A stretch of 7,755 nt of DNA from JANLSE01 sp038214135 (GTDB lineage: Bacteria; Chloroflexota; Chloroflexia; Chloroflexales; Roseiflexaceae), in assembly GCA_038214135.1 (NCBI GenBank), contig JBBQSD010000205.1, positions 1 through 7,755 of the forward strand. Reading direction: 5' to 3'. The notes beneath the pieces were generated by a model. It searched no databases. It was not told the origin of the DNA and saw only the letters and a program-made list of their open reading frames with translations. Below, in pieces: positions 1 through 6,198 of the stretch (within the stretch, counting starts at the first letter, position 1; each line of letters begins with the position of its first letter). Made by a program: the position numbers and the translations under genes.

Positions 1-115
1 ATGTGCAGGGTGTTTTTGTGTTCGCCAGTTTATGTTGAGTTTATACGGCGGCGCTATCTTAGCTGTGTTATACAGCATTGTTCTGCGAACACTACCTATT
101 GTATTGGAGGCACCG
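1..115 (+). other. Leader of the broken ABC exporter gene
   Basis: No convincing gene was seen here. One plus-strand frame is open from the window edge into the following gene, but its peptide resembles nothing I recognise. The stretch ends in a clear ribosome binding site (GGAGG at 106-110) five bases before the ATG at 116. I take it as the untranslated leader of the exporter remnant. No promoter with acceptable -10/-35 spacing was found. Confidence 0.5.
106..110 (+). promoter_or_regulatory. Ribosome binding site of the exporter remnant
   Basis: GGAGG lies five bases upstream of ATG 116. It shows that the true start of the ancestral gene was 116, not the in-frame ATG at 32, and that the translation start survived the internal deletion. 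Confidence 0.7.
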
Positions 116-378
116 ATGTTAAATCGTTCTGATCGCCGTGAGGCGAACCAACATAGCGATGGACAAGATCCAACGATAGCAGTTGGGGCAATCAGTTGGC
201 GGCGGCTGTTTGGTTATCTCAAACCATATGGCGGGCGCATCGCATCGCCGTGCTGGAAAACGGGCGGATTGTTGAATTGGGCACACATAGCGAATTGAAC
301 GAACACAATGGGTTATATGCCCGCCTGTATGCCATGCAGTTCCGCGATCCGCAGGAACAATGGGCCGGAATTGCGTAG
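116..378 (+). pseudogene. ABC exporter (permease-ATPase fusion), internally deleted and frameshifted
   Basis: This is the remains of an MsbA/MdlB-like ABC exporter, normally a ~600-residue inner-membrane protein with a six-helix permease domain fused to an ATPase domain. Frame 2 starts at the ATG at 116 behind GGAGG and gives a typical exporter N-terminus ending SWRRLFGYLKPYGGRIA (to about 244). Frame 1 then gives the typical extreme C-terminus, RIAVLENGRIVELGTHSEL followed by LYARLYAMQFR (about 238-378). The H-loop, Walker motifs, signature motif and all transmembrane helices are absent, implying loss of roughly 1.5 kb by comparison with family length. The join lies at a CGCAT-CGCAT-CGC stretch (236-248), where both halves encode R-I-A, as expected for deletion between short repeats with a one-base frame change. 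Read through from 116, the product is a 61-residue peptide ending at 298. No function is expected. A collapsed assembly is a less likely alternative. Confidence 0.85.
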
Positions 379-402
379 CGACGCAATGCATTGCGTCGCT
401 AC
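375..402. repeat. Perfect 28-bp palindrome between convergent genes
   Basis: The arm GTAGCGACGCAATG (375-388) is followed directly by its exact reverse complement (389-402), with no loop. The palindrome contains the TAG stop of the plus-strand exporter remnant (376-378) and, at the mirror position, the TAG stop of the minus-strand dehydrogenase gene (399-401). It could act as a two-way transcription end, although no T-run follows either side. Its arm shares GGGTAGNGACGC with the inverted repeat at 4494-4518, which suggests a dispersed repeat family rather than a one-off terminator. Confidence 0.9.
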
Positions 403-1391
403 CCTGGATACCAGAGCACCCGCGGGTCGTCGTCTGCGCGGCGATAATCGAAGGATTCGTCGATCAACCGCTTCAGATCATAGCGCGGTCGCCAACCAAG
501 CAGAAATTTGGCCTTATCATTATCGAGCCAGGTCGAATAATATTCCGATGGAATATCGAGGGTCGGATACCCACGGGTTGCCGTCAGGTATTCGCCCATC
601 GCCCGATAATCGACCGGTTCGTCCATGCAGATGTTGAAGGTCTGCTGCCGCGCCTTGGGATGGTCAATCGCCAATAATAACGCATCGACCAGATCGCTCA
701 GATGGACAAAATTGCGCCGCATTGGTTCGTCATTGGCATCCAGCATCACCGGGATTGTGTTGGTACGGATATATTCATCGGCCTGTTCGTGGCCAACAAT
801 ATCGCGCCAGCGCGTCCCACCGAACACATCAGCGCCAAACGAGAGCTGATATTTGAAATCGTCCTTCTCCATGATCCATGGCGCTCGCAGGCAACAGCCA
901 TTCAGGTTGTACTGAATATAGTATTGTTCGAGCATGACTTCTTCCAGCACTTTGGAAAGCGCATAACAGCCAGCATAGGCCGAATGTTTCTGCGTTTCGG
1001 TCACTGGTATTGGGTGTGGATAGATAAAGTGACCAATCCCAGCATCGCCGCCGATCATCAGAAACTGTATGAATGTTGGGCTCGTGCGGCTGCATTCTAG
1101 CAACCAGAACATGCCCTTGATCGCCACATCGATCACTGTATCGGGCGTTTCCTTGCTGGTTGCCATATGAACCACATGCGTAACACCCTGCATGGCCTGC
1201 TCAACAACGGCACGTTCGGCAATTGAGCCACGAATGACATCCAGGCGCTCGCCTGGATCGAGTTGGCGATTATGGCACAGTGCGCGCAGACTGAAATCGG
1301 CATAGCGCGGTTCCTGGAGAATACGATTGATGAATGCCCGCCCGGCCTTGCCAGTTGCCCCTGTGACCAGGATTCGCTTTTGCTCACTCAT
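399..1391 (-). CDS. NAD(P)-dependent epimerase/dehydratase, extended SDR family
   Basis: A 330-residue Rossmann-fold oxidoreductase of the extended short-chain dehydrogenase family, the group of UDP-sugar epimerases, dehydratases and uronate dehydrogenases. The nucleotide-binding motif GATGKAG is at residues 11-17 just after the first strand (RILVT), the catalytic Y-x-x-x-K is YALSK (143-147), and a typical C-terminal substrate-domain motif, RRNFVHLSDLVDALL, begins near residue 225. The serine/threonine usually found at the end of the fourth strand is not evident: the stretch reads FLMIGGDAGIG (110-120). I chose the start at 1391 because AGGAG (1404-1400) lies eight bases upstream; an in-frame ATG at 1433 has no such site. 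It is the last gene of the operon, 136 bases after the kinase, so it may act on the transported sugar or a derivative. Substrate unknown; the family call is firm, any specific name would be a guess. Confidence 0.85.
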   Translation of the reverse strand: MSEQKRILVTGATGKAGRAFINRILQEPRYADFSLRALCHNRQLDPGERLDVIRGSIAERAVVEQAMQGVTHVVHMATSKETPDTVIDVAIKGMFWLLECSRTSPTFIQFLMIGGDAGIGHFIYPHPIPVTETQKHSAYAGCYALSKVLEEVMLEQYYIQYNLNGCCLRAPWIMEKDDFKYQLSFGADVFGGTRWRDIVGHEQADEYIRTNTIPVMLDANDEPMRRNFVHLSDLVDALLLAIDHPKARQQTFNICMDEPVDYRAMGEYLTATRGYPTLDIPSEYYSTWLDNDKAKFLLGWRPRYDLKRLIDESFDYRRADDDPRVLWYPG

Positions 1392-1399
1392 GAGATAGG

Positions 1400-1404
1400 C
1401 TCCT
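1400..1404 (-). promoter_or_regulatory. Ribosome binding site of the SDR gene
   Basis: AGGAG on the minus strand, eight bases before ATG 1391. It decides between this start (MSEQKRILVTG) and the longer in-frame start at 1433. Confidence 0.65.
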
Positions 1405-1489
1405 GCATAGCTGATCGGCTGCGAGACAAACAATGGATGCCCTTCTCTGCGCAGGCTAAGTCTGCGGCAAAGGGAAGATCCACCTATAG

Positions 1490-1510
1490 CCGCGTGGCTT
1501 CAGCCCGCGG
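1490..1510. repeat. GC-rich hairpin between mtnK and the SDR gene
   Basis: CCGCG (1490-1494) pairs with CGCGG (1506-1510) and GGCT (1496-1499) pairs with AGCC (1502-1505), leaving a single bulged T at 1495 and a two-base turn. It sits in the 136-base spacer between the kinase stop and the dehydrogenase start, so in the transcript it would form a stable stem just after mtnK. No U-run follows, so simple rho-independent termination is unlikely. RNA stabilisation, partial attenuation, or a dispersed repeat element are possible. Confidence 0.7.
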
Positions 1511-1527
1511 ATGGAGGGGTGCGGAGG

Positions 1528-2751
1528 TTAACCAGGCGCAGGGCAGGATCGAATCAGCGCAAGCAAACCAGCACTATCAACAATCGCTGTGCGCTCTAGC
1601 AGCATACATTCGGCGATCATCAGAACCCACTGCTCAGCCCTGGCTCGTTGTACTAGATCAGCAATCTGCTCAAGATCGATCACATGGGCAACGCCAAGAA
1701 TGCGCCGGATCATCTTGCAGGCAGCAAAACCAATCGAATCACGCAGTAGCGCAAGCAAAAATGTATCCCGAAACGGATCGAGTGCGGATGGATCATGTTC
1801 GTGCCAGAGTGTATTGAAGCGCTGTGCGAAGCCATCCCAGATCTGCTGGATCGTATGCAGCAGATATTCCTGGTAGTTCGCCCGCTGTTGTGGATCAGGG
1901 CTATGGGCCACATGCGCGGCATAGCTCACCACCAGATTACCAAGCACCGCACCAATATCAAAGCCCATCGGGCCATAGAAGGCGAATTCGGGATCGATCA
2001 CCCAGGTACGATCATGCGTCACCATGATACTGCCGGTATGCAGATCGCCATGAATGAGTGCCTCGCCACGGGTCATAAACATCCACTTGAGCCACTGAAC
2101 TTCGCGCAACACATCCCGATTGGCCCGTAATGCCGCAATCTGTTGTGCATCCAGCAATGGATTATGGCGATTGTTTGGCGCATCGGCCTGGTATGGTTCC
2201 GTGAAGATCACATCCTCGCTGAGCTTGCATAATTCTGGGTTGATAAATTGGGCGACTGCCTGCTTCTTTGCTGCGCTATCCAGAAACAGATCAGAGGTCT
2301 TGAACAGCGTCTGCGCCAGAAATTCACCGATCTGTTCTGCAAAGTTGGGGTATCTGCGGCCAGCGATCAGCCCCTTCCGCATGATAACGGCATCGCGCAG
2401 ATCCTGCATGATCGTCAGATACAGCGCTGGATCATAGTGATAGATCAGCGGCACCATCGTGGGGCATAATTGCGCCTGGAGTGCCAGCGCATCGCTCTCG
2501 ATCCGCGCCCGTTCTGGCGAAAGCGGCCACGATTCACCAACCAGCCGGACATACGGTAGCGCCTGTTTGATAATCACCGAGCGTGTTCTATCGCGTGTGC
2601 TCGCAATCCGGAAGATCAGGTTCAGGTTGCCATCGCCGATCTCCTCGCACAACAAGGGCTCACCAGGCGGCAGCAGCGGATGCAGCGCCGCACAGCTCTG
2701 CGCATAGGTGATCGCCGTATATTCATTCAGCGCATAGTAGCCGTCGTTCAT
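1528..2751 (-). CDS. mtnK: S-methyl-5-thioribose kinase
   Basis: A 407-residue kinase of the aminoglycoside-phosphotransferase-like fold, close to the ~400 residues usual for MtnK. It phosphorylates 5-methylthioribose at C1 using ATP, in the methionine salvage pathway or the related DHAP shunt, in the cytoplasm. Visible signatures are the nucleotide loop GDGNLNLIFRI (39-49), the lysine strand IIKQALPYVR (60-69) followed by VGESWPLSPERARIE (71-85), the catalytic loop HGDLHTGS (234-241, catalytic Asp 236 by family analogy), the metal-binding DPEFAFYGPMGFDIG (253-267), and the late AACKMIRRILGVAHV segment (343-357). All key residues are present. The gene lies 222 bases after the permease gene of a sugar importer, and no mtnA isomerase is adjacent. 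This suggests use of imported methylthioribose or 5-deoxyribose. The start at 2751 has only a weak site (GAG, six bases upstream). Family identity is strong; substrate specificity in this cell is inferred. Confidence 0.9.
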   Translation of the reverse strand: MNDGYYALNEYTAITYAQSCAALHPLLPPGEPLLCEEIGDGNLNLIFRIASTRDRTRSVIIKQALPYVRLVGESWPLSPERARIESDALALQAQLCPTMVPLIYHYDPALYLTIMQDLRDAVIMRKGLIAGRRYPNFAEQIGEFLAQTLFKTSDLFLDSAAKKQAVAQFINPELCKLSEDVIFTEPYQADAPNNRHNPLLDAQQIAALRANRDVLREVQWLKWMFMTRGEALIHGDLHTGSIMVTHDRTWVIDPEFAFYGPMGFDIGAVLGNLVVSYAAHVAHSPDPQQRANYQEYLLHTIQQIWDGFAQRFNTLWHEHDPSALDPFRDTFLLALLRDSIGFAACKMIRRILGVAHVIDLEQIADLVQRARAEQWVLMIAECMLLERTAIVDSAGLLALIRSCPAPG

Positions 2752-2770
2752 GTGTTTCTCGTAGGAGAAT

Positions 2771-2887
2771 AGCTCTCAGCTCTCAGCTCTCAGTATGCTA
2801 ACGATAGGTGTTTGTACCAATGATAGACGTTGTAGGAACTGCCCCAACCTTTGTAGCTTTCAGCTTTCAGAGTTCAAACGATAGATG
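2771..2887. repeat. Duplicated heptamer module upstream of mtnK
   Basis: Three tandem AGCTCTC heptamers (2771-2791) are followed by AACGATAGGTG (2800-2810). About 77 bases further on, two AGCTTTC heptamers (2855-2868) are followed by AACGATAGATG (2877-2887). The two blocks look like diverged copies of one module. They occupy the 222-base gap between permease and kinase genes, together with the GCTGA-type heptamers at 2943-2977. No other gene or RNA was recognised in this gap. Confidence 0.75.
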
Positions 2888-2942
2888 CCTAGACAAATAA
2901 CAGATATTGGAGGAGGCATAAGGATGTTTATCTGCACCAAAA

Positions 2943-2977
2943 AGCTGACGGCTGATGGCTGAGAGCTGACGGCTCAC
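2943..2977. repeat. Tandem heptamer array at the permease stop codon
   Basis: Five in-phase heptamers of the form RGCTSAN run from 2943 to 2977 (AGCTGAC, GGCTGAT, GGCTGAG, AGCTGAC, GGCTCAC). The permease stop codon (2976-2974 on the minus strand) lies inside the last unit. The array resembles the short tandemly repeated heptamers known from cyanobacterial intergenic DNA. Confidence 0.8.
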
Positions 2978-3996
2978 TCGGCTGTACCCGTATCGCGCAG
3001 CCGTAATGCATAGATATTGATGATCAGTGCAATCAGCAGAATCACGCCGCGCACCCACAGGCGCACATAGATATCGAGCTGTAATTGATTGAGGCCATTG
3101 CTCAACACACCAAAGATCAGCAGGCCGATCAGCGTATTTTTGATGCCACCCTCACCGCCAAACAGCGATGTGCCGCCAAGCACCACCGCCGAGATACTAT
3201 CGAGCAACATGTCGTCCAGCCCATAGCCCTGTGCGCTGCCAAGCCGCCCAGTATTGAGCATACCTGCCACACCAGCCGAGAAGCCCGAGATCGCCAGACA
3301 TGCGCCAACAATCCGCTTGGTGTTGATACCACTCAGCCGGGCGGCCTCACGATTACTGCCCGTCATGTAGACATAGCGCCCAAATTTGGTATAGGTCAGC
3401 ACGAAATGGCCAATCAGCAGTGCTGTCGCACCGCAGACGATCACAACCGGCAGTCGCCAGGGATCTTCGCTACCAAGATATTCGCCGCCAAGGTAATTCA
3501 GGGTTGGGGCCAATGTGTAAACGATTTCGCCCTTGGTGATATACAAACCCAGGCCCGATGCGATCTGCTGGGTTGCGAGAGTTGCCATGAACGATGGCAG
3601 GCCGATCTTAGTCGTACCCCAACCATTCAACAACCCCATTCCTGTGGCCGCAAGCGCACCAAGCAACATAGCAAACTCGCCTGGCAGGCCGAGCCGACCA
3701 AAGCCAATCGCCGCAATCACGCCCGTCATTGTCGCAACCGCAGCAATACTCAGATCGATCTCACCACACAGCAACACAAAGGTAATGCCCGTCGACACAA
3801 TTGCCAGTGTGGAGACCTGCGCCAGGATGTTGCGCAGATTGATGAAGTTCAGGAAGCTATCGGTGCTGAGGCTAAAGAACACAATCAGGATCACCAGTGT
3901 CATGAATGGTGCCAGATCGCGGGCACGCCGACGCACCCAGGTAATCATCGGATTCCCACGCCTGCCGGATGGCCGAACGGAAGCTGTGTCGTTCAT
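2974..3996 (-). CDS. Sugar ABC transporter permease, RbsC/BPD_transp_2 family
   Basis: A 340-residue inner-membrane permease of the ribose/xylose/galactose type, which works as a homodimer with the two-domain ATPase encoded upstream. A basic N-terminus (residues 12-26) is followed by about eight to ten hydrophobic segments. Family landmarks are GEIDLS (78-83), the coupling loop TGSNREAARLSGI (212-224) that contacts the ATPase, and GGTSLFGGEGG (274-284). Length is normal (about 320-350). I chose the start at 3996 (MNDTASV) because GAGG (4005-4002) lies five bases upstream. The longer in-frame start at 4029 falls inside a repeat unit and adds an unconvincing peptide. The gene is separated from the ATPase gene by an exceptional 599-base leader full of repeats, so it may have its own promoter or post-transcriptional control. 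Substrate unproven; methylthioribose or another pentose is suggested by the next gene. Confidence 0.93.
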   Translation of the reverse strand: MNDTASVRPSGRRGNPMITWVRRRARDLAPFMTLVILIVFFSLSTDSFLNFINLRNILAQVSTLAIVSTGITFVLLCGEIDLSIAAVATMTGVIAAIGFGRLGLPGEFAMLLGALAATGMGLLNGWGTTKIGLPSFMATLATQQIASGLGLYITKGEIVYTLAPTLNYLGGEYLGSEDPWRLPVVIVCGATALLIGHFVLTYTKFGRYVYMTGSNREAARLSGINTKRIVGACLAISGFSAGVAGMLNTGRLGSAQGYGLDDMLLDSISAVVLGGTSLFGGEGGIKNTLIGLLIFGVLSNGLNQLQLDIYVRLWVRGVILLIALIINIYALRLRDTGTAE

Positions 3997-3999
3997 CTG

Positions 4000-4005
4000 C
4001 ACCTC
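4000..4005 (-). promoter_or_regulatory. Ribosome binding site of the permease gene
   Basis: GAGGTG on the minus strand ends three bases before ATG 3996 (GAGG is five bases away). It fixes the start downstream of the repeat units rather than within them. Confidence 0.65.
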
Positions 4006-4026
4006 ATTGTGAGTATTATGCTGGTA

Positions 4027-4073
4027 CATGCCACTGCGCGTGGCGGGCGATCATGCCACTGCGCGTGGCGGGC
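4027..4073. repeat. Two 22-bp hairpin repeats in the permease leader
   Basis: An identical 22-base unit beginning CATGCCACTGCGCG occurs at 4027-4048 and 4052-4073. Each contains the stem GCCAC/GTGGC around the loop TGCGC. The layout matches the 38-base units just to the right, whose stem is GCCGC/GCGGC: both arms have changed together, so pairing is kept. Confidence 0.8.
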
Positions 4074-4099
4074 AGCAAGGAACCGTTCTTTGTTCATTC

Positions 4100-4316
4100 A
4101 TGCCGCTATGCGCGGCCAGCAGTCATGCTACTTTCTTATGCCGCTATGCGCGGCCAGCAGTCATGCTGCTTTCTTAATGCCGCTATGCGCGGCCAGCAGT
4201 CATGCTACTTTCTTATGCCGCTATGCGCGGCCAGCAGTCATGCTACTTTCTTATGCCGCTATGTGCGGCCAGCAGTCATGCTACTTTCTTATGCCGCTAT
4301 GCGCGGCCAGCAGTCA
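4100..4316. repeat. Six-copy 38-bp tandem repeat with a hairpin in each unit
   Basis: Units begin at 4100, 4138, 4177, 4215, 4253 and 4291 (period 38, once 39 from an extra A); the last is cut short at 4316. Each unit holds the stem GCCGC/GCGGC around a five-base loop (TATGC, or TATGT in the fifth copy), a conserved CCAGCAGTCA stretch and a CTACTTTCTT linker (CTGCTTTCTT in the second copy). The copies are nearly identical, so the array expanded recently or is kept uniform. On the operon strand it lies in the permease leader. Five of the units also contain a six-codon reading frame, ATG to TAG (for example 4126-4106). There are no variable spacers, so it is not a CRISPR array. Confidence 0.92.
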
Positions 4317-4493
4317 GGGCGGTCCCGTCCGCTCTAACGACCCACAGTCGAGGCCTTGCCCCGAACCCCAAATGCAGCTTGGTGGCCCTTTCACACGCGT
4401 TGACCATGCCTCGGCTGTGATCAATAAATGATTGTAGCTCATTCTTGTGTTCTTGATTCAAAGAATGTTTGTGGCTACCCAACACCTAGCCCT
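4317..4493. other. Gene-poor spacer, content not recognised
   Basis: This lies between the repeat array and the second palindrome, inside the 599-base ATPase-permease gap. A minus-strand frame from GTG 4485 to 4297 (62 residues) is open, but it lacks a good ribosome site, runs into the repeat array and resembles no family I know. I see no tRNA, transposase or clear promoter. It may be decayed DNA or hold the promoter for the permease. Confidence 0.4.
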
Positions 4494-4518
4494 AGACGCT
4501 CCACCGGAGCGTCTCTAC
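4494..4518. repeat. Imperfect palindrome related to the 375-402 element
   Basis: AGACGCTCC (4494-4502) and GGAGCGTCT (4506-4514) form a nine-base-pair stem with loop ACC. The right arm continues CTACCC, so its complement reads GGGTAGAGACGCTCC, matching GGGTAGCGACGC of the palindrome at 375-402. The left arm reads CCCTAGACGC and seems to have lost two bases of the same outer motif. It lies in the ATPase-permease spacer. Confidence 0.8.
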
Positions 4519-4531
4519 CCTGTATACTGAA

Positions 4532-4587
4532 TGCTGAGAGCTGATGGCTGACAGCTGACAGCTATATTCTGACTCCTGACTTCTGAA
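4532..4587. repeat. Eight in-phase heptamers after the ATPase gene
   Basis: Units of seven bases run without a phase break: TGCTGAG, AGCTGAT, GGCTGAC, AGCTGAC, AGCTATA, TTCTGAC, TCCTGAC, TTCTGAA. The array ends eight bases from the ATPase stop codon (4598-4596), a placement matching the 2943-2977 array at the permease stop. Same repeat family, likely mobile or expansion-prone intergenic DNA. Confidence 0.8.
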
Positions 4588-4595
4588 TACTCGGT

Positions 4596-6125
4596 TCACG
4601 CATACTTCATCAAATGTTCTTTGGTCAACTCCTGGCCTGCTAGTTCGGCAGTGATGCCACCCTTGCTCATCACCAGGGCACGATCCGCAACACCCAGGAT
4701 GGTCTCTGGTTCGGTGGTGATCAGTAGAATGGCCACACCTTTATCGCGCAGATCCTGCACAATCGTCATGACCTCATCCTTCGCGCCGACATCCATGCCG
4801 CGTGTTGGCTCATTCAGGATCAGCACCTTGGGCTGTTGGGTCAACCATTTTGCCAGAACCACCTTCTGCTGATTACCGCCACTGAGCGCGCCAACGGGAA
4901 GTAACGGCAGCCCTGGCCCAGCCGGGCGCACGCCAACATCCTCGCATTGCGTACGGGCGATTGTCATTTCGGTGCGCTGATTGAGCAACCCACGCACTAA
5001 ATCGCCCAAGTGTACGAGCGTGATATTCTTGTAAATCTCCTGGCCGAGCATCAGCGTATCGCGGCGGTTTTCTGGAACATAGGCAATGCCAGCATCACGG
5101 GCACGGGTAGTATTCTTGAGGTTCAGCGGCTTGCCATCCAACGTGATGCGGCCTGTGCTGGGCTGTTCAGCACCAAACAGGCAGCGCGCAAGCTGGATCT
5201 GGCCAGCGCCCATGAAACCGAATAGCCCGAGGATCTCGCCACGATACAGGGTCAGCGAGATGTCGTGGAACGCCCCTGGCTTACTCAGTTGTTCCGCCGC
5301 CAGCATGGCTGCGCCATGGCTGCGCTGGCTGCGTGCGGCCACCACGCCAACTTCTTCATCATAGATTTGCTGCAAGATCTTGGCATCTGTGCCGATCATC
5401 AACTCGACCAGCTGGTGTTTGGTCGCAGTACGCGCATCAAGCGTTGTCACCTTGCGGCTGTTCTTGAGTACAGTGACACGATCCGAGACTTGTAGCACAT
5501 CTTCGAGGAAGTGCGACACAAAGATAATCGTTTTACCCTGGCTCTTGAGCGTGGCGATGAACTCAAACAGCCGATGCGTTTCAGGCGGCGAGAGTGCCGA
5601 GGTTGGCTCATCCAGCACAATAATTCGGGCACCGCTGAAGATCACCCGTGCGATCTCAATAATCTGCTGCGTGCCAACCGATAACTCGCCCATGCGCGTT
5701 GTCACGTCGATGTCCATCTCGAGTGCGCGCAGATGCGCTGTGGCCTCACGCAGCATGCGGCCCCAATCGATCAAACCAGCACGACCAGGCGGACGGCGGC
5801 TGAACAGGTTCTCGGCAACAGTTAAATGCGGGAAGGTACTCAGTTCCTGGTAGACCATACCAATCCCACGGGCTTGTGCATCGGCGGGTGAGGCAAAGCG
5901 CAACGATTGACCCTCCAGCAACAGTTCGCCGCTGTAGTCGTTGTAGACGCCGGAGAGCAGTTTCATCATTGTGCTCTTACCAGCACCATTCTCGCCAATC
6001 AGGCCATGAACCTCGCCAGGCAGCAGATCAAAGTCGACGCTTTCCAGCGCAACCGCACCGCCATAGCGTTTCGAAACGGCCCGCAGCTCCAGGATTGGGG
6101 CGAGAGCTTGCTCAGTCATCGGCAT
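4596..6125 (-). CDS. Sugar ABC transporter ATP-binding protein, two NBDs (RbsA/MglA type)
   Basis: A 509-residue cytoplasmic ATPase with two fused nucleotide-binding domains, the usual form and length (about 500) for ribose-type importers. Domain 1 has Walker A GENGAGKST (44-52), signature LSVGTQQ (148-154, where LSVGQQQ or LSVAQQQ is commoner), Walker B ending LDEPTS (171-176) and the H-loop histidine at 205. Domain 2 has the lysine-free Walker A typical of the family (GFMGAGQIQLAR, 303-314), signature LSGGNQQK (414-421) and Walker B reading LILNEPTRGMD, with asparagine 438 in place of the usual aspartate. Domain 1 therefore looks fully competent, domain 2 degenerate. It would energise the permease encoded next. 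Two start codons are possible, 6125 (MPMTEQ) and 6119 (MTEQ); neither has a strong ribosome site, and the second has GAAG at a more usual distance. Confidence 0.95.
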   Translation of the reverse strand: MPMTEQALAPILELRAVSKRYGGAVALESVDFDLLPGEVHGLIGENGAGKSTMMKLLSGVYNDYSGELLLEGQSLRFASPADAQARGIGMVYQELSTFPHLTVAENLFSRRPPGRAGLIDWGRMLREATAHLRALEMDIDVTTRMGELSVGTQQIIEIARVIFSGARIIVLDEPTSALSPPETHRLFEFIATLKSQGKTIIFVSHFLEDVLQVSDRVTVLKNSRKVTTLDARTATKHQLVELMIGTDAKILQQIYDEEVGVVAARSQRSHGAAMLAAEQLSKPGAFHDISLTLYRGEILGLFGFMGAGQIQLARCLFGAEQPSTGRITLDGKPLNLKNTTRARDAGIAYVPENRRDTLMLGQEIYKNITLVHLGDLVRGLLNQRTEMTIARTQCEDVGVRPAGPGLPLLPVGALSGGNQQKVVLAKWLTQQPKVLILNEPTRGMDVGAKDEVMTIVQDLRDKGVAILLITTEPETILGVADRALVMSKGGITAELAGQELTKEHLMKYA

Positions 6126-6198
6126 TCTTCAATAGCAAATAGTAGTAGATGCGCGGCAATAATACCAAGTTCTACAGGAACAGGCAACTGATCTGGTG

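Noticed and set aside
119..391. Minus-strand 90-residue frame opposite the exporter remnant
   Set aside because: Antisense shadow with no family features, lying over the two recognisable exporter ends.
375..402. Classical rho-independent terminator
   Set aside because: The palindrome is strong, but neither side is followed by a T-run, and a related element occurs in the middle of the operon.
3997..4029. Longer permease start (MYQHNTHNEVQ)
   Set aside because: The ATG lies inside a 22-bp repeat unit and has no ribosome site, whereas ATG 3996 has GAGG at good distance.
4100..4316. CRISPR array
   Set aside because: The intervals between conserved parts are themselves nearly identical, so there are no distinct spacers, and no cas genes are present.
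3085..4431. 448-residue open frame on the plus strand
   Set aside because: It runs antisense through the well-supported permease gene and then through the 38-bp repeats. The composition (many Cys, His, Gln, Arg) and the repeated peptide are artefacts of those sequences, and it has no recognisable domain.
4297..4485. 62-residue minus-strand gene
   Set aside because: GTG start without a ribosome site, C-terminus made from a repeat unit, no family resemblance.
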